Origin: Terriglobia bacterium
GTDB lineage: Bacteria; Acidobacteriota; Terriglobia; JAIQFV01
Assembly (NCBI GenBank): GCA_020072965.1
Contig: JAIQFY010000029.1
Location: forward strand, 1 to 59,923
DNA length: 59,923 nt
Reading direction: 5' to 3'
Position 1 is the stretch's first letter. Each line of letters starts with the position of its first letter. The notes beneath the pieces were generated by a model. That model was not told the DNA's origin, did no database searches, and saw only the letters and a list, made by a program, of their open reading frames with translations. Both the position numbers and the translations under genes were made by a program. This document shows, in pieces, positions 27,561 through 36,140 of the stretch.

Positions 27561-28435
27561 GTCAGAAGAACGACCGCCCAACGGCAAGGGCTGGCACCTT
27601 TTTGACGACTTGGCATGACTTCCTCAATACACTCAAACGAGCCTTCCTTTCATTTGTGGAAAGCGACAGCGGCAATCTTTCGGCCGCGATCGCCTTTTAC
27701 AGTCTCCTTTCCGTCTTTCCCCTGGTGATGAGTTTGATCAGCCTGAGTGGATTCCTCATCCGGCGATCCGGAGCGGAAGCGGCCATCATTCATCGGGCCA
27801 CGCACTGGCTGCCGGCAGGATCCGAGATCATACAGGAGAACCTCCAGTCCATCTCAACAAACTTCGGACTCGTCCAGTTGATTTCGCTGCTGTTATTGTG
27901 GTGGAGCGCTTCAGGGGTATTCCTCCCTATGGAAACCGCATTGAACCGGGCGTGGCGCGTTTCCCGGGGCCGCTCCTACTGGCGGCGTCATCTGCTTGCC
28001 CTGGGAATGTCCTTGCTATGCGGAACCCTCCTCGTTTCTTCTTTGGGCGTCACTGCGGTCGAGCGACGAATGGTGCACCTCGCAAGGGTCTCTCAAGGAA
28101 ATTTGGGGAGTCCCACCTTTTTCTCTCCTGTGGTCCACTTCATGTTTTTCTTCACCCCCATTGTCTTCTCGGTCATCACTTTCATTTTGATTTACTGGAT
28201 CGTTCCCAACCGGCCGATCAAGCTTCGCGCCGTAATTGGGGGGGCCCTCGTGGCGGCCACCCTCTGGGAGTTTGCCAAGTATCTGTTCACGGCCCTTTTG
28301 CCATTCTTCAATTACCGCCACCTTTATGGTTCGCTGGGTGCTGCCGTCGCTTTCATGATGTGGGGATATGTTTCCTCTTTGATCCTTCTTTTCGGGGCAG
28401 AATTTGCAGCAACCTCCGGAAGCAGGAGAACCTGA
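27557..28435 (+). CDS. YihY/virulence factor BrkB-family membrane protein
   Basis: The 292-residue protein has about six membrane helices and the family hallmarks SGNLSAAIAFYSLLSVFPLVM, LWWSASGVFLPMETALNRAW and YGSLGAAVAFMMWGYVSSLILLFGAEF. The family was once mislabelled ribonuclease BN. Its true role, probably transport or envelope related, is not settled. The start overlaps the DUF2007 stop by four bases. Confidence 0.9.
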   Translation: MSQKNDRPTARAGTFLTTWHDFLNTLKRAFLSFVESDSGNLSAAIAFYSLLSVFPLVMSLISLSGFLIRRSGAEAAIIHRATHWLPAGSEIIQENLQSISTNFGLVQLISLLLLWWSASGVFLPMETALNRAWRVSRGRSYWRRHLLALGMSLLCGTLLVSSLGVTAVERRMVHLARVSQGNLGSPTFFSPVVHFMFFFTPIVFSVITFILIYWIVPNRPIKLRAVIGGALVAATLWEFAKYLFTALLPFFNYRHLYGSLGAAVAFMMWGYVSSLILLFGAEFAATSGSRRT

Positions 28436-28889
28436 AGAGGTACCCCGAAATCTAAAGTTAAAAGCCAATGGCATTGCTCTGAGCCCAGAGCGGGATGATC
28501 AATCGACTCTTTTCCGATCCCACGAGTATGGGGTGCGAACCACGAGTACCTTCAAGACCGTAGACCAAAACTAGGAACCACAGCCTCCGAAGAATGCAGA
28601 GGGAATGGTGCCATCTTCCCCGCCTTCTTCGAACCTACCGTCAATCTCCGTGGTGCCTTTCGAGCGGTTAGTCCCCGGGTGTAGATTTCAGCTTGTAAAT
28701 TCGGGATTATCGTCTTCTCGAGGGGGGGTGCAGGATGAGCGGGTAGCCGTACTCTGCAAAGAGCCAGAACCTATGGAAATACATGGGGGAACTGCGGAAT
28801 CTTCGCGTTCGCGGCGCCCACCGCGGCGGACTATGCGCCCCCCGAGATGAATCAAGTATGATCTTGTAACACTTTTAATGAGGGTCGGT
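28436..28889. other. Gene-free stretch between convergent units
   Basis: About 450 bp with only short frames lacking motifs. In many genomes glmM follows cdaR, but no glmM is found here. Confidence 0.5.
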
Positions 28890-29567
28890 TCAGGTGGGTT
28901 TCTTACCTGTGGACACACTCTTGGAGGGCGCGACGACGCGGACGTCCACCTTCTCGAGGGAAAGCCGGACCGTGGGATCGTCAACCGATAAGCTTACAGA
29001 GAGCTTGAGATTCGGGGCGACCTGGGTTAAGTCAATCACGTCCGTGGACACTTGTGTGAGGTCATTTACCCTCGATTCGGGTCCCTCCACCAGCACTTCA
29101 GCCGGATCCGCGTCAAGTTGCGGAACGCCTTTGAAACCCGGCAGGGCCCCCTTCCATCGGACCTTCACGGGAAGGGTTTTGCGAATAGTGCGTTCCAGGT
29201 GCAGTTTGACTTGAGTGGGAATGACCCGAATCACTTCCACTCCGACCGGGGCCTGAACGCTTGCACTATTCAAAAGATAGGTATGCTCGCCCAGGGTGGG
29301 GCGGGAGAGGTCGATGGAAATATACATGTCGGCAGCGGTCAGACGTTTGATCAACTTTGCGGAAGCCCGGGCCCTCACGTTCACCGAATTGATCACATCA
29401 CCCACCACCTCGACGCCTTCAGGCATGTTTCGAAGCTCCAAGGGGACATTGAACCCCACTTCCGCTATATCTTCACTGGTGATAATCCGCCAGAAAGCAA
29501 AGGCCAGAATCAGCGAAAAGAATTTGAGCCCGATATTCTGAGTGAAGATTTGACGAATAATTTTCAT
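28890..29567 (-). CDS. cdaR: CdaR-like YbbR-domain protein
   Basis: The N-terminal membrane helix (IGLKFFSLILAFAFWRIITSE) is the standard YbbR start, followed by two or so YbbR repeats such as PLELRNMPEGVEVVGDVINSVNVRARASAKLIKRL and LPVKVRWKGALPGFKGVPQL. At 225 residues it is shorter than the four-repeat Bacillus protein. CdaR is an extracytoplasmic regulator of the diadenylate cyclase CdaA, whose gene lies just upstream (129 bp gap) on the same strand. The downstream glmM of many genomes is missing. Confidence 0.85.
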   Translation of the reverse strand: MKIIRQIFTQNIGLKFFSLILAFAFWRIITSEDIAEVGFNVPLELRNMPEGVEVVGDVINSVNVRARASAKLIKRLTAADMYISIDLSRPTLGEHTYLLNSASVQAPVGVEVIRVIPTQVKLHLERTIRKTLPVKVRWKGALPGFKGVPQLDADPAEVLVEGPESRVNDLTQVSTDVIDLTQVAPNLKLSVSLSVDDPTVRLSLEKVDVRVVAPSKSVSTGKKPT

Positions 29568-29696
29568 GCGTCGCCCGGGGGCCCGGGGGCCCCATGGTGT
29601 TTGCGGTGTCCGTAAAGGCGAGGAGAACGCTCAGATCCCGTCACATCAGATCAGTCCTCGCAGTTCGATCTCTGAGAGTGCCATTCCCCTCGAGGG

Positions 29697-30539
29697 TCAG
29701 CTCTGCACCCGGGATTTCTCCGTGGCGGCGGCCGGCTCCGAGGCAGGGGGCCTCGCCGGAGCCCGCCGAAGGGGCAATTGGAAGAGCTGGTACAACCGTC
29801 TCTTTAGCTGTTCACCATCCAGGGCGCGCTCAATCTGCCCGCCTTCTGCCAGACTAATGACCCCTGTCTCTTCGGAGATCACCACCGCCACCGCATCGGT
29901 TTCTTCGGTGATCCCAATGGCAGCCCGGTGGCGGGTTCCCAGCTCCTTGCTCAACCGGGGATCCAGGGTGAGCGGAAGAAAACACGCTGCCGAGGCAATC
30001 TTGTTCCGTTGCACAATCACAGCGCCATCATGGAGGGGCGTATGAGGATTAAAGATCGTCATGAGGAGATCGTACGAAAGCTGGGCGTTCAAGGCGACGC
30101 CGCTCTCAATGTAGGTCTTCAAGCCAATCTCACGCTCCAACACGATCAATCCCCCGATGCGTTGGGAGGAGAGCGCTGTCGCGCTCAGCGCGATTTCATC
30201 GTAAACATCGGAAAACCGCATCGGGGTTAGAGACCGCCAGAAGGGGTTCTTGCCAATGGAGGCAAGACCGCGGCGGATCTCCGACTGAAAGATGATGATA
30301 ATTGCCAAGAAGAAAAACGGCAGCAGATTGGTCAGGATCCATTGGACGGTCTCAAGGTGCCATCGACGCGAGAGGTAATAAAAGACGGTGACGACGATGA
30401 TCCCCAGGGCCATCTGCGCGCCCCGAGTGCCGCGCAGCAGAACCAGGACCTGGTAAATGATGATCGCAACGATCAGGATATCGAGCACATCATTCCAGGT
30501 CATCCGGGAGAAATCGAAGAATTGAAGTATTTGGCTCAC
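29697..30539 (-). CDS. cdaA: Diadenylate cyclase CdaA (c-di-AMP synthase)
   Basis: CdaA condenses two ATP into c-di-AMP. The 280-residue protein has three N-terminal membrane helices (ILIVAIIIYQVLVLLRG, MALGIIVVTVFYYL and LLPFFFLAIIIIF) and a DAC domain. Both catalytic motifs are present: PLHDGAVIV (Asp171-Gly-Ala) and LGTRHRAAIGITEE (RHR). A Pro/Ala-rich tail follows. It is downstream of folP and upstream of cdaR, so folate synthesis, c-di-AMP and the FtsH protease are physically linked. The presence of CdaA implies that potassium or osmotic control by c-di-AMP exists in this organism. Confidence 0.95.
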   Translation of the reverse strand: MSQILQFFDFSRMTWNDVLDILIVAIIIYQVLVLLRGTRGAQMALGIIVVTVFYYLSRRWHLETVQWILTNLLPFFFLAIIIIFQSEIRRGLASIGKNPFWRSLTPMRFSDVYDEIALSATALSSQRIGGLIVLEREIGLKTYIESGVALNAQLSYDLLMTIFNPHTPLHDGAVIVQRNKIASAACFLPLTLDPRLSKELGTRHRAAIGITEETDAVAVVISEETGVISLAEGGQIERALDGEQLKRRLYQLFQLPLRRAPARPPASEPAAATEKSRVQS

Positions 30540-30624
30540 TGTCCGGAGGTCACTCCTGTGTCTTCACGGTCGTGTCATCAAACCCAGTCCCATGTTCTGT
30601 CTGTGCCGCTCGATCGAAAATCCC

Positions 30625-31512
30625 TCAAATCCGCTGATTGAGGATTGCGTCGGCCACTCCGACCACTTCGACTGTTTCCGCCACATCGTGCACACGCACG
30701 ATATGGGCCCCTTTCAACACCGCAATTGCCACGGTCGCCATGCTGCCCAGCAGCCGATCTGTCACAGGGCGTTGCAGCACCTTTCCCAAAAAGGATTTGC
30801 GCGAGGTGCCAATGCACACTGGATATCCCAGGGATGTCAAGCCCTCGAGCCGGGCCAAAATCCTGACATTCTCTGCCGGGTCCTTCCCGAACCCGAACCC
30901 CGGATCAATCAGGATCTGTCGCCGGCCAATTCCCGACTCCCCAGCCCGTTCGATCATCCCGCGCAACTCCTTAAGAACGGATTGTACCACAGCACGCCGC
31001 GGCGACAGGTGCTTCCATGATTGCGGATCGCCGCGCATGTGCATCAGCACCATCGGGACGCGGTGGCGACGAGCGACTTCAAACATCCGCGTGTCCCAGC
31101 GGCCTGCGCTGACATCGTTGAGCATGCTTGCACCCAATTTCAAGGCCCTGTCGGCCACCTCCGATTTATATGTGTCGACGGAGATAGGAATCGAGATCTT
31201 CCCCCTCAAACGTTCGAGAACGGGCACAAGACGGTGCAGCTCTTCTTCAAAGGGCACGCGTTTCGATCCGGGGCGGGTGGACTCTGCACCGATATCAAGA
31301 ATGTCGGCCCCTTCGCGCTCAATCCCGATCGCCCGCTCCACTGCACGATCGACGTCCAGATATTTTCCCGCATCAGAAAATGAATCCGGAGTGACGTTCA
31401 AAACTCCCATGACGAGCGTGCGTTCTCCCAGACGGAGAAGTCGATCGGGAAGCTTCAGAGAAAATCTTTTTCGACGGGTCTCCATGGTTGCAGGATAGAG
31501 AAGGGTTGTCAT
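30625..31512 (-). CDS. folP: Dihydropteroate synthase
   Basis: FolP joins pABA to dihydropterin pyrophosphate in folate synthesis. The signature blocks are VMGVLNVTPDSFSDAGKYLD, DILDIGAESTRPGS, ISVDTYKSEVADRAL, MLNDVSAG, VLMHMRGDPQ, ILIDPGFGFGKDPAENVRIL and PVCIGTSRKSFLG. The length of 295 residues is ordinary. About 20 residues precede the first conserved strand, and the ATG at 31485 is an alternative start. It follows ftsH with a terminator-like hairpin in between, so it may have its own promoter. Confidence 0.95.
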   Translation of the reverse strand: MTTLLYPATMETRRKRFSLKLPDRLLRLGERTLVMGVLNVTPDSFSDAGKYLDVDRAVERAIGIEREGADILDIGAESTRPGSKRVPFEEELHRLVPVLERLRGKISIPISVDTYKSEVADRALKLGASMLNDVSAGRWDTRMFEVARRHRVPMVLMHMRGDPQSWKHLSPRRAVVQSVLKELRGMIERAGESGIGRRQILIDPGFGFGKDPAENVRILARLEGLTSLGYPVCIGTSRKSFLGKVLQRPVTDRLLGSMATVAIAVLKGAHIVRVHDVAETVEVVGVADAILNQRI

Positions 31513-31654
31513 AGAGTCAAGCCAGTGACTCGACTACGCCGGGGGAACGAACCAATGGACATACTTCCAGAAGGACCATGAAAGCCTTCAGTAAGAAAAG
31601 TTCGCACCGGGGGTTCCCAGCACATCGCCCGGGAACTGCTTTGGGGGCAACATC

Positions 31655-31692
31655 AAAAAAAATGCCACTTTGTAAAGGTCCAAAGTGGCATT
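31655..31692 (-). terminator. Intrinsic terminator after ftsH
   Basis: On the minus strand AATGCCACTTT pairs with AAAGTGGCATT (perfect 11-bp stem, 10-nt loop), followed by a run of T. It lies about 30 bp after the ftsH stop and separates ftsH from folP. Confidence 0.85.
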
Positions 31693-31723
31693 AATCCTTA
31701 GGGTCCCGGCAGCTTCGAGGGCC

Positions 31724-33661
31724 CTATGCGGGGGCGGGTCGATCTCCGGGTTTGGGATTGAACGCCGGAATGGGTTTCTGACCCGGTTTTTGCTGGGTCG
31801 CCGCCGGCGACAGTACGTTCTGAGGGGTCGTGGAAGGCGGTGCGCTCGTCCGGTCCTGCAACGGCAATCCGTCAATGAGGCGGTTGATCTCATTGGCGTC
31901 GAGCACCTCGCGTTCCAGCAGTGCTTCGGAGATTCTGACGAGCTTGTCCCGGTGTTCGTTAAGAAGGCTCTTTGCCTGCGCGTACCCCTGCATAATGATT
32001 TTTTTGACTTCCTGATCGATCTTGATGGCGGTGTCTTCACTGTAGTCGCGATGCTGGGAGATCTCCCGGCCCAGGAAGATCTGCTCTTCCTTCTTGCCAA
32101 AGGTGAGGGGGCCCATGTCGCTCATGCCATATTCGCACACCATGCGTCGCGTCAATTCAGTGGCCTGTTCGATATCATTGCCGGCGCCGGTGGTCAAGTG
32201 ACCCAGGAACATCTCCTCGGCCACACGGCCTCCCATCATGATGGCGATCTGACCCTCCAGGTAGGTCTTCGTGTAGGTGTGCTTGTCGTCGACCGGCAAC
32301 TGTTGGGTCAGTCCCAGCGCCATGCCGCGAGGAATAATGGTTACTTTGTGGAGAGGGTCGGCGCCCGGGGTCATGGCAGCCACCAGGGCATGGCCCGCTT
32401 CGTGATAGGCGGTGTTGCGCTTCTCGGCATCACTGATAATCAGAGACTTCCGTTCAACGCCCATGAGGACCTTGTCCTTGGCGCTTTCAAAATCCTCCAT
32501 GATGACCGATTTTCGATTCAATCGTGCCGCCACCAAGGCCGCTTCATTGACCAGATTGGCCAGATCGGCGCCTGAGAAACCTGGTGTCCCTCGCGCCAGC
32601 ACCGAAATGTCGACATCCGCCGCCAGCGGAATCTTTCGGGTATGGACCTGGAGGATCCCCTCGCGGCCCCGCACATCGGGCCGGGCAACCACGACGCGGC
32701 GGTCGAAGCGACCGGGCCGCAGAAGGGCGGGATCCAACACATCGGGGCGGTTGGTCGCGGCAATAATGATCACGCCATCATTCGATTCAAAACCATCCAA
32801 CTCGACCAGCAACTGGTTCAAGGTCTGCTCGCGTTCGTCATGTCCTCCGCCCAGGCCGGCGCCCCGATGGCGCCCCACGGCATCAATTTCATCGATGAAA
32901 ATGATGCACGGCGCATGTTTCTTGCCCTGCTCGAAGAGATCGCGCACGCGGCTGGCGCCCACCCCAACAAACATTTCCACAAAATCGGAACCTGAAATGG
33001 AAAAGAAGGGAACGTTGGCCTCCCCCGCGATAGCGCGCGCCAAAAGGGTCTTCCCGGTTCCGGGGGGGCCTACCAGTAGCACACCCTTGGGGATCCGGCC
33101 GCCGAGCTTTTGAAATTTTTGAGGTTCCTTGAGGAACTCGATGATTTCCTGGAGCTCATCCTTGGCTTCCTCAACGCCGGCAACATCCTTAAAGGTCACT
33201 TTCTTCTGCTGCGAGCTTAACAGCTTGGCCCGTGATTTCCCGAAGCTCAGCGCCTTGTTCCCGCCGCTCTGCATCTGCCGCATCATAAAGATCCAGAACG
33301 CGACAAGGATCAGGATGGGCGCCCACCAGCCGAGCAGTGCTGAGATCCACGAGTTCTGGCTTGATTTCTTCCCGTTGACCGTGACTCCCTTTTCCCGCAG
33401 GAGCTTCATCAGATCGGGATCCTGGATGGGAACCGTGGTTTTAAATGTCCCCTTGTTGTTCTTGTACTTGCCGGTGATCTCGTCGTTATCAGTGACCGTC
33501 ACCTCTTGAACCTGGTCCTGATTGATGGAATTCACAAAATCACTGTAAGACGGTTCCTGTGCCTTCGGCTTGCCTTGAGAACTCTGATATACCTGCCACA
33601 ACAGGACCGCCGTGACGATCATCGCAATCCAAACAATTGCAGTTTTTAAACCTGAACTCAA
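31724..33661 (-). CDS. ftsH: ATP-dependent zinc metalloprotease FtsH
   Basis: The 645-residue membrane protease degrades unfolded or regulatory membrane proteins. It has two N-terminal helices (residues 5-22 and about 106-125), the AAA+ Walker [12 protein letters not shown] and Walker [12 protein letters not shown]. The SRH region includes [11 protein letters not shown], and the zinc motif is HEAGH with His420. The C-terminus is Pro-rich ([15 protein letters not shown]). The start is a TTG at 33661, supported by AGGAGG seven bases upstream. The hpt-like gene is just upstream, as in many bacteria with a tilS-hpt-ftsH order. Confidence 0.97.
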   Translation of the reverse strand: MSSGLKTAIVWIAMIVTAVLLWQVYQSSQGKPKAQEPSYSDFVNSINQDQVQEVTVTDNDEITGKYKNNKGTFKTTVPIQDPDLMKLLREKGVTVNGKKSSQNSWISALLGWWAPILILVAFWIFMMRQMQSGGNKALSFGKSRAKLLSSQQKKVTFKDVAGVEEAKDELQEIIEFLKEPQKFQKLGGRIPKGVLLVGPPGTGKTLLARAIAGEANVPFFSISGSDFVEMFVGVGASRVRDLFEQGKKHAPCIIFIDEIDAVGRHRGAGLGGGHDEREQTLNQLLVELDGFESNDGVIIIAATNRPDVLDPALLRPGRFDRRVVVARPDVRGREGILQVHTRKIPLAADVDISVLARGTPGFSGADLANLVNEAALVAARLNRKSVIMEDFESAKDKVLMGVERKSLIISDAEKRNTAYHEAGHALVAAMTPGADPLHKVTIIPRGMALGLTQQLPVDDKHTYTKTYLEGQIAIMMGGRVAEEMFLGHLTTGAGNDIEQATELTRRMVCEYGMSDMGPLTFGKKEEQIFLGREISQHRDYSEDTAIKIDQEVKKIIMQGYAQAKSLLNEHRDKLVRISEALLEREVLDANEINRLIDGLPLQDRTSAPPSTTPQNVLSPAATQQKPGQKPIPAFNPKPGDRPAPA

Positions 33662-33745
33662 AATTTCCTCCTGCAGTCAGCCACTTCGCCTTGACTCGGC
33701 CCCGATCCGCAAAAACGCCCCAACCGGTTGATCTGACGAAATGGG

Positions 33746-34321
33746 CTATCCATCCCCTTCTCCCCGCAACGCCAGCACCGTATCAGGCGACGCGGCCGGC
33801 CGGCCTCGCAGCGCGGCCAGGGAGGGGAAGTTTCGATACCGTTCATCAGTGCCCAGCCCGTACCCCACCACAAATTGATCATGGACGGTAAACGCAGCAT
33901 ATCCTGCCACGGCGGGAGACCGGCGTATTTCGGGCTTATCAATCAACGCTACAATTTTAAGCGATGCAGGCCCTTGCAGCAAGATATTTCTGGAAAGGAA
34001 ATCGGCCGTGATTCCAGTGTCCAGCGCCCCTACGACCAGCAGCACGTGGCGGTTCGCCAGATTAGTCACCGAAGTGTAAAAAATCTTCTTGTATCCCACC
34101 ATCTCCTCGCCCCCCTCTTCCGTAATCGCCTTAATGAAGAGGCAGGTGACCGGCTGCTGGATGGCCCGGACAAGGTCCGCCATGAAAACAAATGAATCCT
34201 CCACGGTCCCGACGCAGACGAGCTCCTTGCCGGAATAGTCGCGGGTGAGAATACGGCCCAGTTCGCGAACACGTTCGGCAATCTGGTCCGCGGTATAAAT
34301 GACTTGAATTTCATTCTCCAC
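33746..34321 (-). CDS. Hypoxanthine phosphoribosyltransferase-like protein with altered PRPP loop
   Basis: The context and fold resemble Hpt: start IQVIYTADQIAERVRELGRIL, middle FMADLVRAI and late VGYGLGTDERYRNFPSLAAL. Two key places depart from the family. The PRPP loop usually reads V-E-D-I-I-D-T-G, but here is VVGALDTGIT, so the acidic pair that holds the ribose hydroxyls is replaced by V and G. The pyrophosphate loop, usually L-K-G-S, is VEDS. I therefore doubt normal transferase activity. Its 11-bp overlap with tilS and position before ftsH agree with the usual hpt locus. A regulatory or inactive paralogue is one possibility. Confidence 0.7.
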   Translation of the reverse strand: MENEIQVIYTADQIAERVRELGRILTRDYSGKELVCVGTVEDSFVFMADLVRAIQQPVTCLFIKAITEEGGEEMVGYKKIFYTSVTNLANRHVLLVVGALDTGITADFLSRNILLQGPASLKIVALIDKPEIRRSPAVAGYAAFTVHDQFVVGYGLGTDERYRNFPSLAALRGRPAASPDTVLALRGEGDG

Positions 34322-35804
34322 GTTCGCGCTCCTCGGTGATCATGAGAATTTGGTGGCTCGTGTCAGCGACTGCCACGGACTCCGATTCTGCACAACCGCG
34401 CGCCCAAACGATGTCATCCCCGGCGATGAGGAGGGGCCATCTCGTCCGCTCTCTTGCGGCCACCTGACGCGCATACAGCAAATCATGCACCTTGACCATG
34501 TGAACGCTTCCCCGTGGTTGATAACGATCCCCAGGTTGCACGTTTCTCACCGTCAGTTTACCAGACCCGGCCGGATTCAAACACAAGGAAATCTTGGAAT
34601 AATCAAAACAAGCCGTGGTCGAAAGGCGGGGGTCTTCCCTCTTGCGGCGGCCGGTCCCCCTGTCAACTTCTTTGTGTTCCTCACTTAGCCACGTAGCGCG
34701 ATCCATCAGACGACTTGTCCATACCAAGTCCCGGTACGGGATCTGCACAGAACCCGGGACGGGCAACATCACTTCGTAAACGGGGTGGCGGGCAGGGTCT
34801 TCGGAAAAGAAATGCAGTTTTTCAAAGACGCGCTCCACCCGAAGTCCGGAAGGAAGATCCAGCAGATCTCCGCTTTGCCCTTCGTGAATAAGCCTTTGAA
34901 CGGAGTCAACATGGTCCTCATCAATCCCCAACAGGTTCCCCTTGATCGACTCAACTGCCAACCGGATGACCCGCCTCCGGATCGAGGGATCAAGTAGTGC
35001 GAGTTGACGGACGGGCAAAGCCAGGCTGTTTCCGGAACCTTCGGCCCTTCCTATACGCGACTGAAATTGCTCAAACCAGTCCTCGGCGATTCCAGCCAAA
35101 AGGCTTTCGTCCTGACGACATTGAGCGGTGGTATGGACCAGTCGTTCTACAATCCGGGGATTGTATTTCTCCGCCAGCAGGGGCAGGAGCTCATGCCGAA
35201 TGCGATTACGGGTTCGTCGAAGATCCTGGTTCGTAGAATCCTCACGCCACGTCATCTGCTCCCCCTCAAGGAAGCGCTCAACTTCTTGCCGAGTAACCTC
35301 AAGCAAAGGCCGCACAAAATATCCGCCAACCACGGGATGGATGGCTCCGAGTCCCCGTGTCCCGGCGCCCCGAATCAGGCGCATCAGGAAAGTCTCCGCT
35401 TGATCATCTGCCGTGTGCCCCAAAGCCACCTTTTCGATCCGTTCGGAAACGGATAGACCTCGCAGAAACCGGTAGCGGCATCCCCGGGCGACCGCCTCTT
35501 CATTCCTGTGGTTCTTCATGGCCAACTGATGCACGTTTTCTGATCCCACAACGCACTTCAAGCCCAACTTCGTGGAGAGCTGCAGGACAAACTGTTCATC
35601 CCCATCCGATTCTTCGCCGCGGAGCTGGTGATTGAAGTGGGCCACGAGCAGCGTCAAAGTGAATCGGGGCGCGAGCTGGCTTAAGAGGATCAAGAGGGCG
35701 AGGGAATCCGGTCCACCGGACACGGCCACCGCTACGCGCTCACCTCCGGCGAACATCTGGTGGAAGGCAATCGTCCGCTGGATTTTTTCGAGAATAGAGC
35801 CCAT
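34311..35804 (-). CDS. tilS: tRNA(Ile)-lysidine synthase TilS
   Basis: TilS makes lysidine at position 34 of the AUA-reading isoleucine tRNA. The N-terminal PP-loop SGGPDSLALLILL is clear near residue 30. VAHFNHQLRGEESDGDEQF, LGHTADDQAETFLMRLIRGAGTRGL and the TilS C-terminal domain (RNVQPGDRYQP and KVHDLLYARQVAARERTRWPLL) follow. I chose the ATG at 35804 (MGSILEKIQ). An upstream ATG at 35846 would add 14 residues unlike the family. It overlaps the hpt-like gene by 11 bp. Confidence 0.95.
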   Translation of the reverse strand: MGSILEKIQRTIAFHQMFAGGERVAVAVSGGPDSLALLILLSQLAPRFTLTLLVAHFNHQLRGEESDGDEQFVLQLSTKLGLKCVVGSENVHQLAMKNHRNEEAVARGCRYRFLRGLSVSERIEKVALGHTADDQAETFLMRLIRGAGTRGLGAIHPVVGGYFVRPLLEVTRQEVERFLEGEQMTWREDSTNQDLRRTRNRIRHELLPLLAEKYNPRIVERLVHTTAQCRQDESLLAGIAEDWFEQFQSRIGRAEGSGNSLALPVRQLALLDPSIRRRVIRLAVESIKGNLLGIDEDHVDSVQRLIHEGQSGDLLDLPSGLRVERVFEKLHFFSEDPARHPVYEVMLPVPGSVQIPYRDLVWTSRLMDRATWLSEEHKEVDRGTGRRKREDPRLSTTACFDYSKISLCLNPAGSGKLTVRNVQPGDRYQPRGSVHMVKVHDLLYARQVAARERTRWPLLIAGDDIVWARGCAESESVAVADTSHQILMITEERERGE

Positions 35805-35964
35805 AAACAATGCTGATGAAGCCCAGGGTGGTGTTTCCGCCTGCAAGTCCCGGGCGAAATTCTATCATGTGGGAATGAAGACACGAAGGAATGAAAGGGT
35901 CATTGCTTCTTGTGGATGGAGGGGAAGGTTCCTGCGAAGGGGACACCACTTTGGCGCTCCAACT

Positions 35965-36109
35965 CCGCAATCCGAAATCCCCCTTCCGCAATCGGGCCGT
36001 TCCGCATCCCGAAATCCGCAATCCGCAACCAAAACGACCGTCCCACATGGCGGGTGAGGGCGGCATTCCGGTACTTCTATTCCGCATTCCGAAATCCGCA
36101 ATCCGCAAT
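35965..36109. repeat. Seven-base repeats of the CCGCAAT family
   Basis: Left units from 35965 are CCGCAAT, CCGAAAT, CCCCCTT, CCGCAAT, then CCGCATC, CCGAAAT, CCGCAAT, CCGCAAC (36002-36029). The right block at 36082-36109 is CCGCATT, CCGAAAT, CCGCAAT, CCGCAAT. The two blocks are direct repeats of 27 bp with one mismatch, 80 bp apart, and sit between tilS and the aminopeptidase gene. Confidence 0.75.
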
Positions 36110-36140
36110 TAAATCGAGCGCGCCCATTCGGCCGATTATT

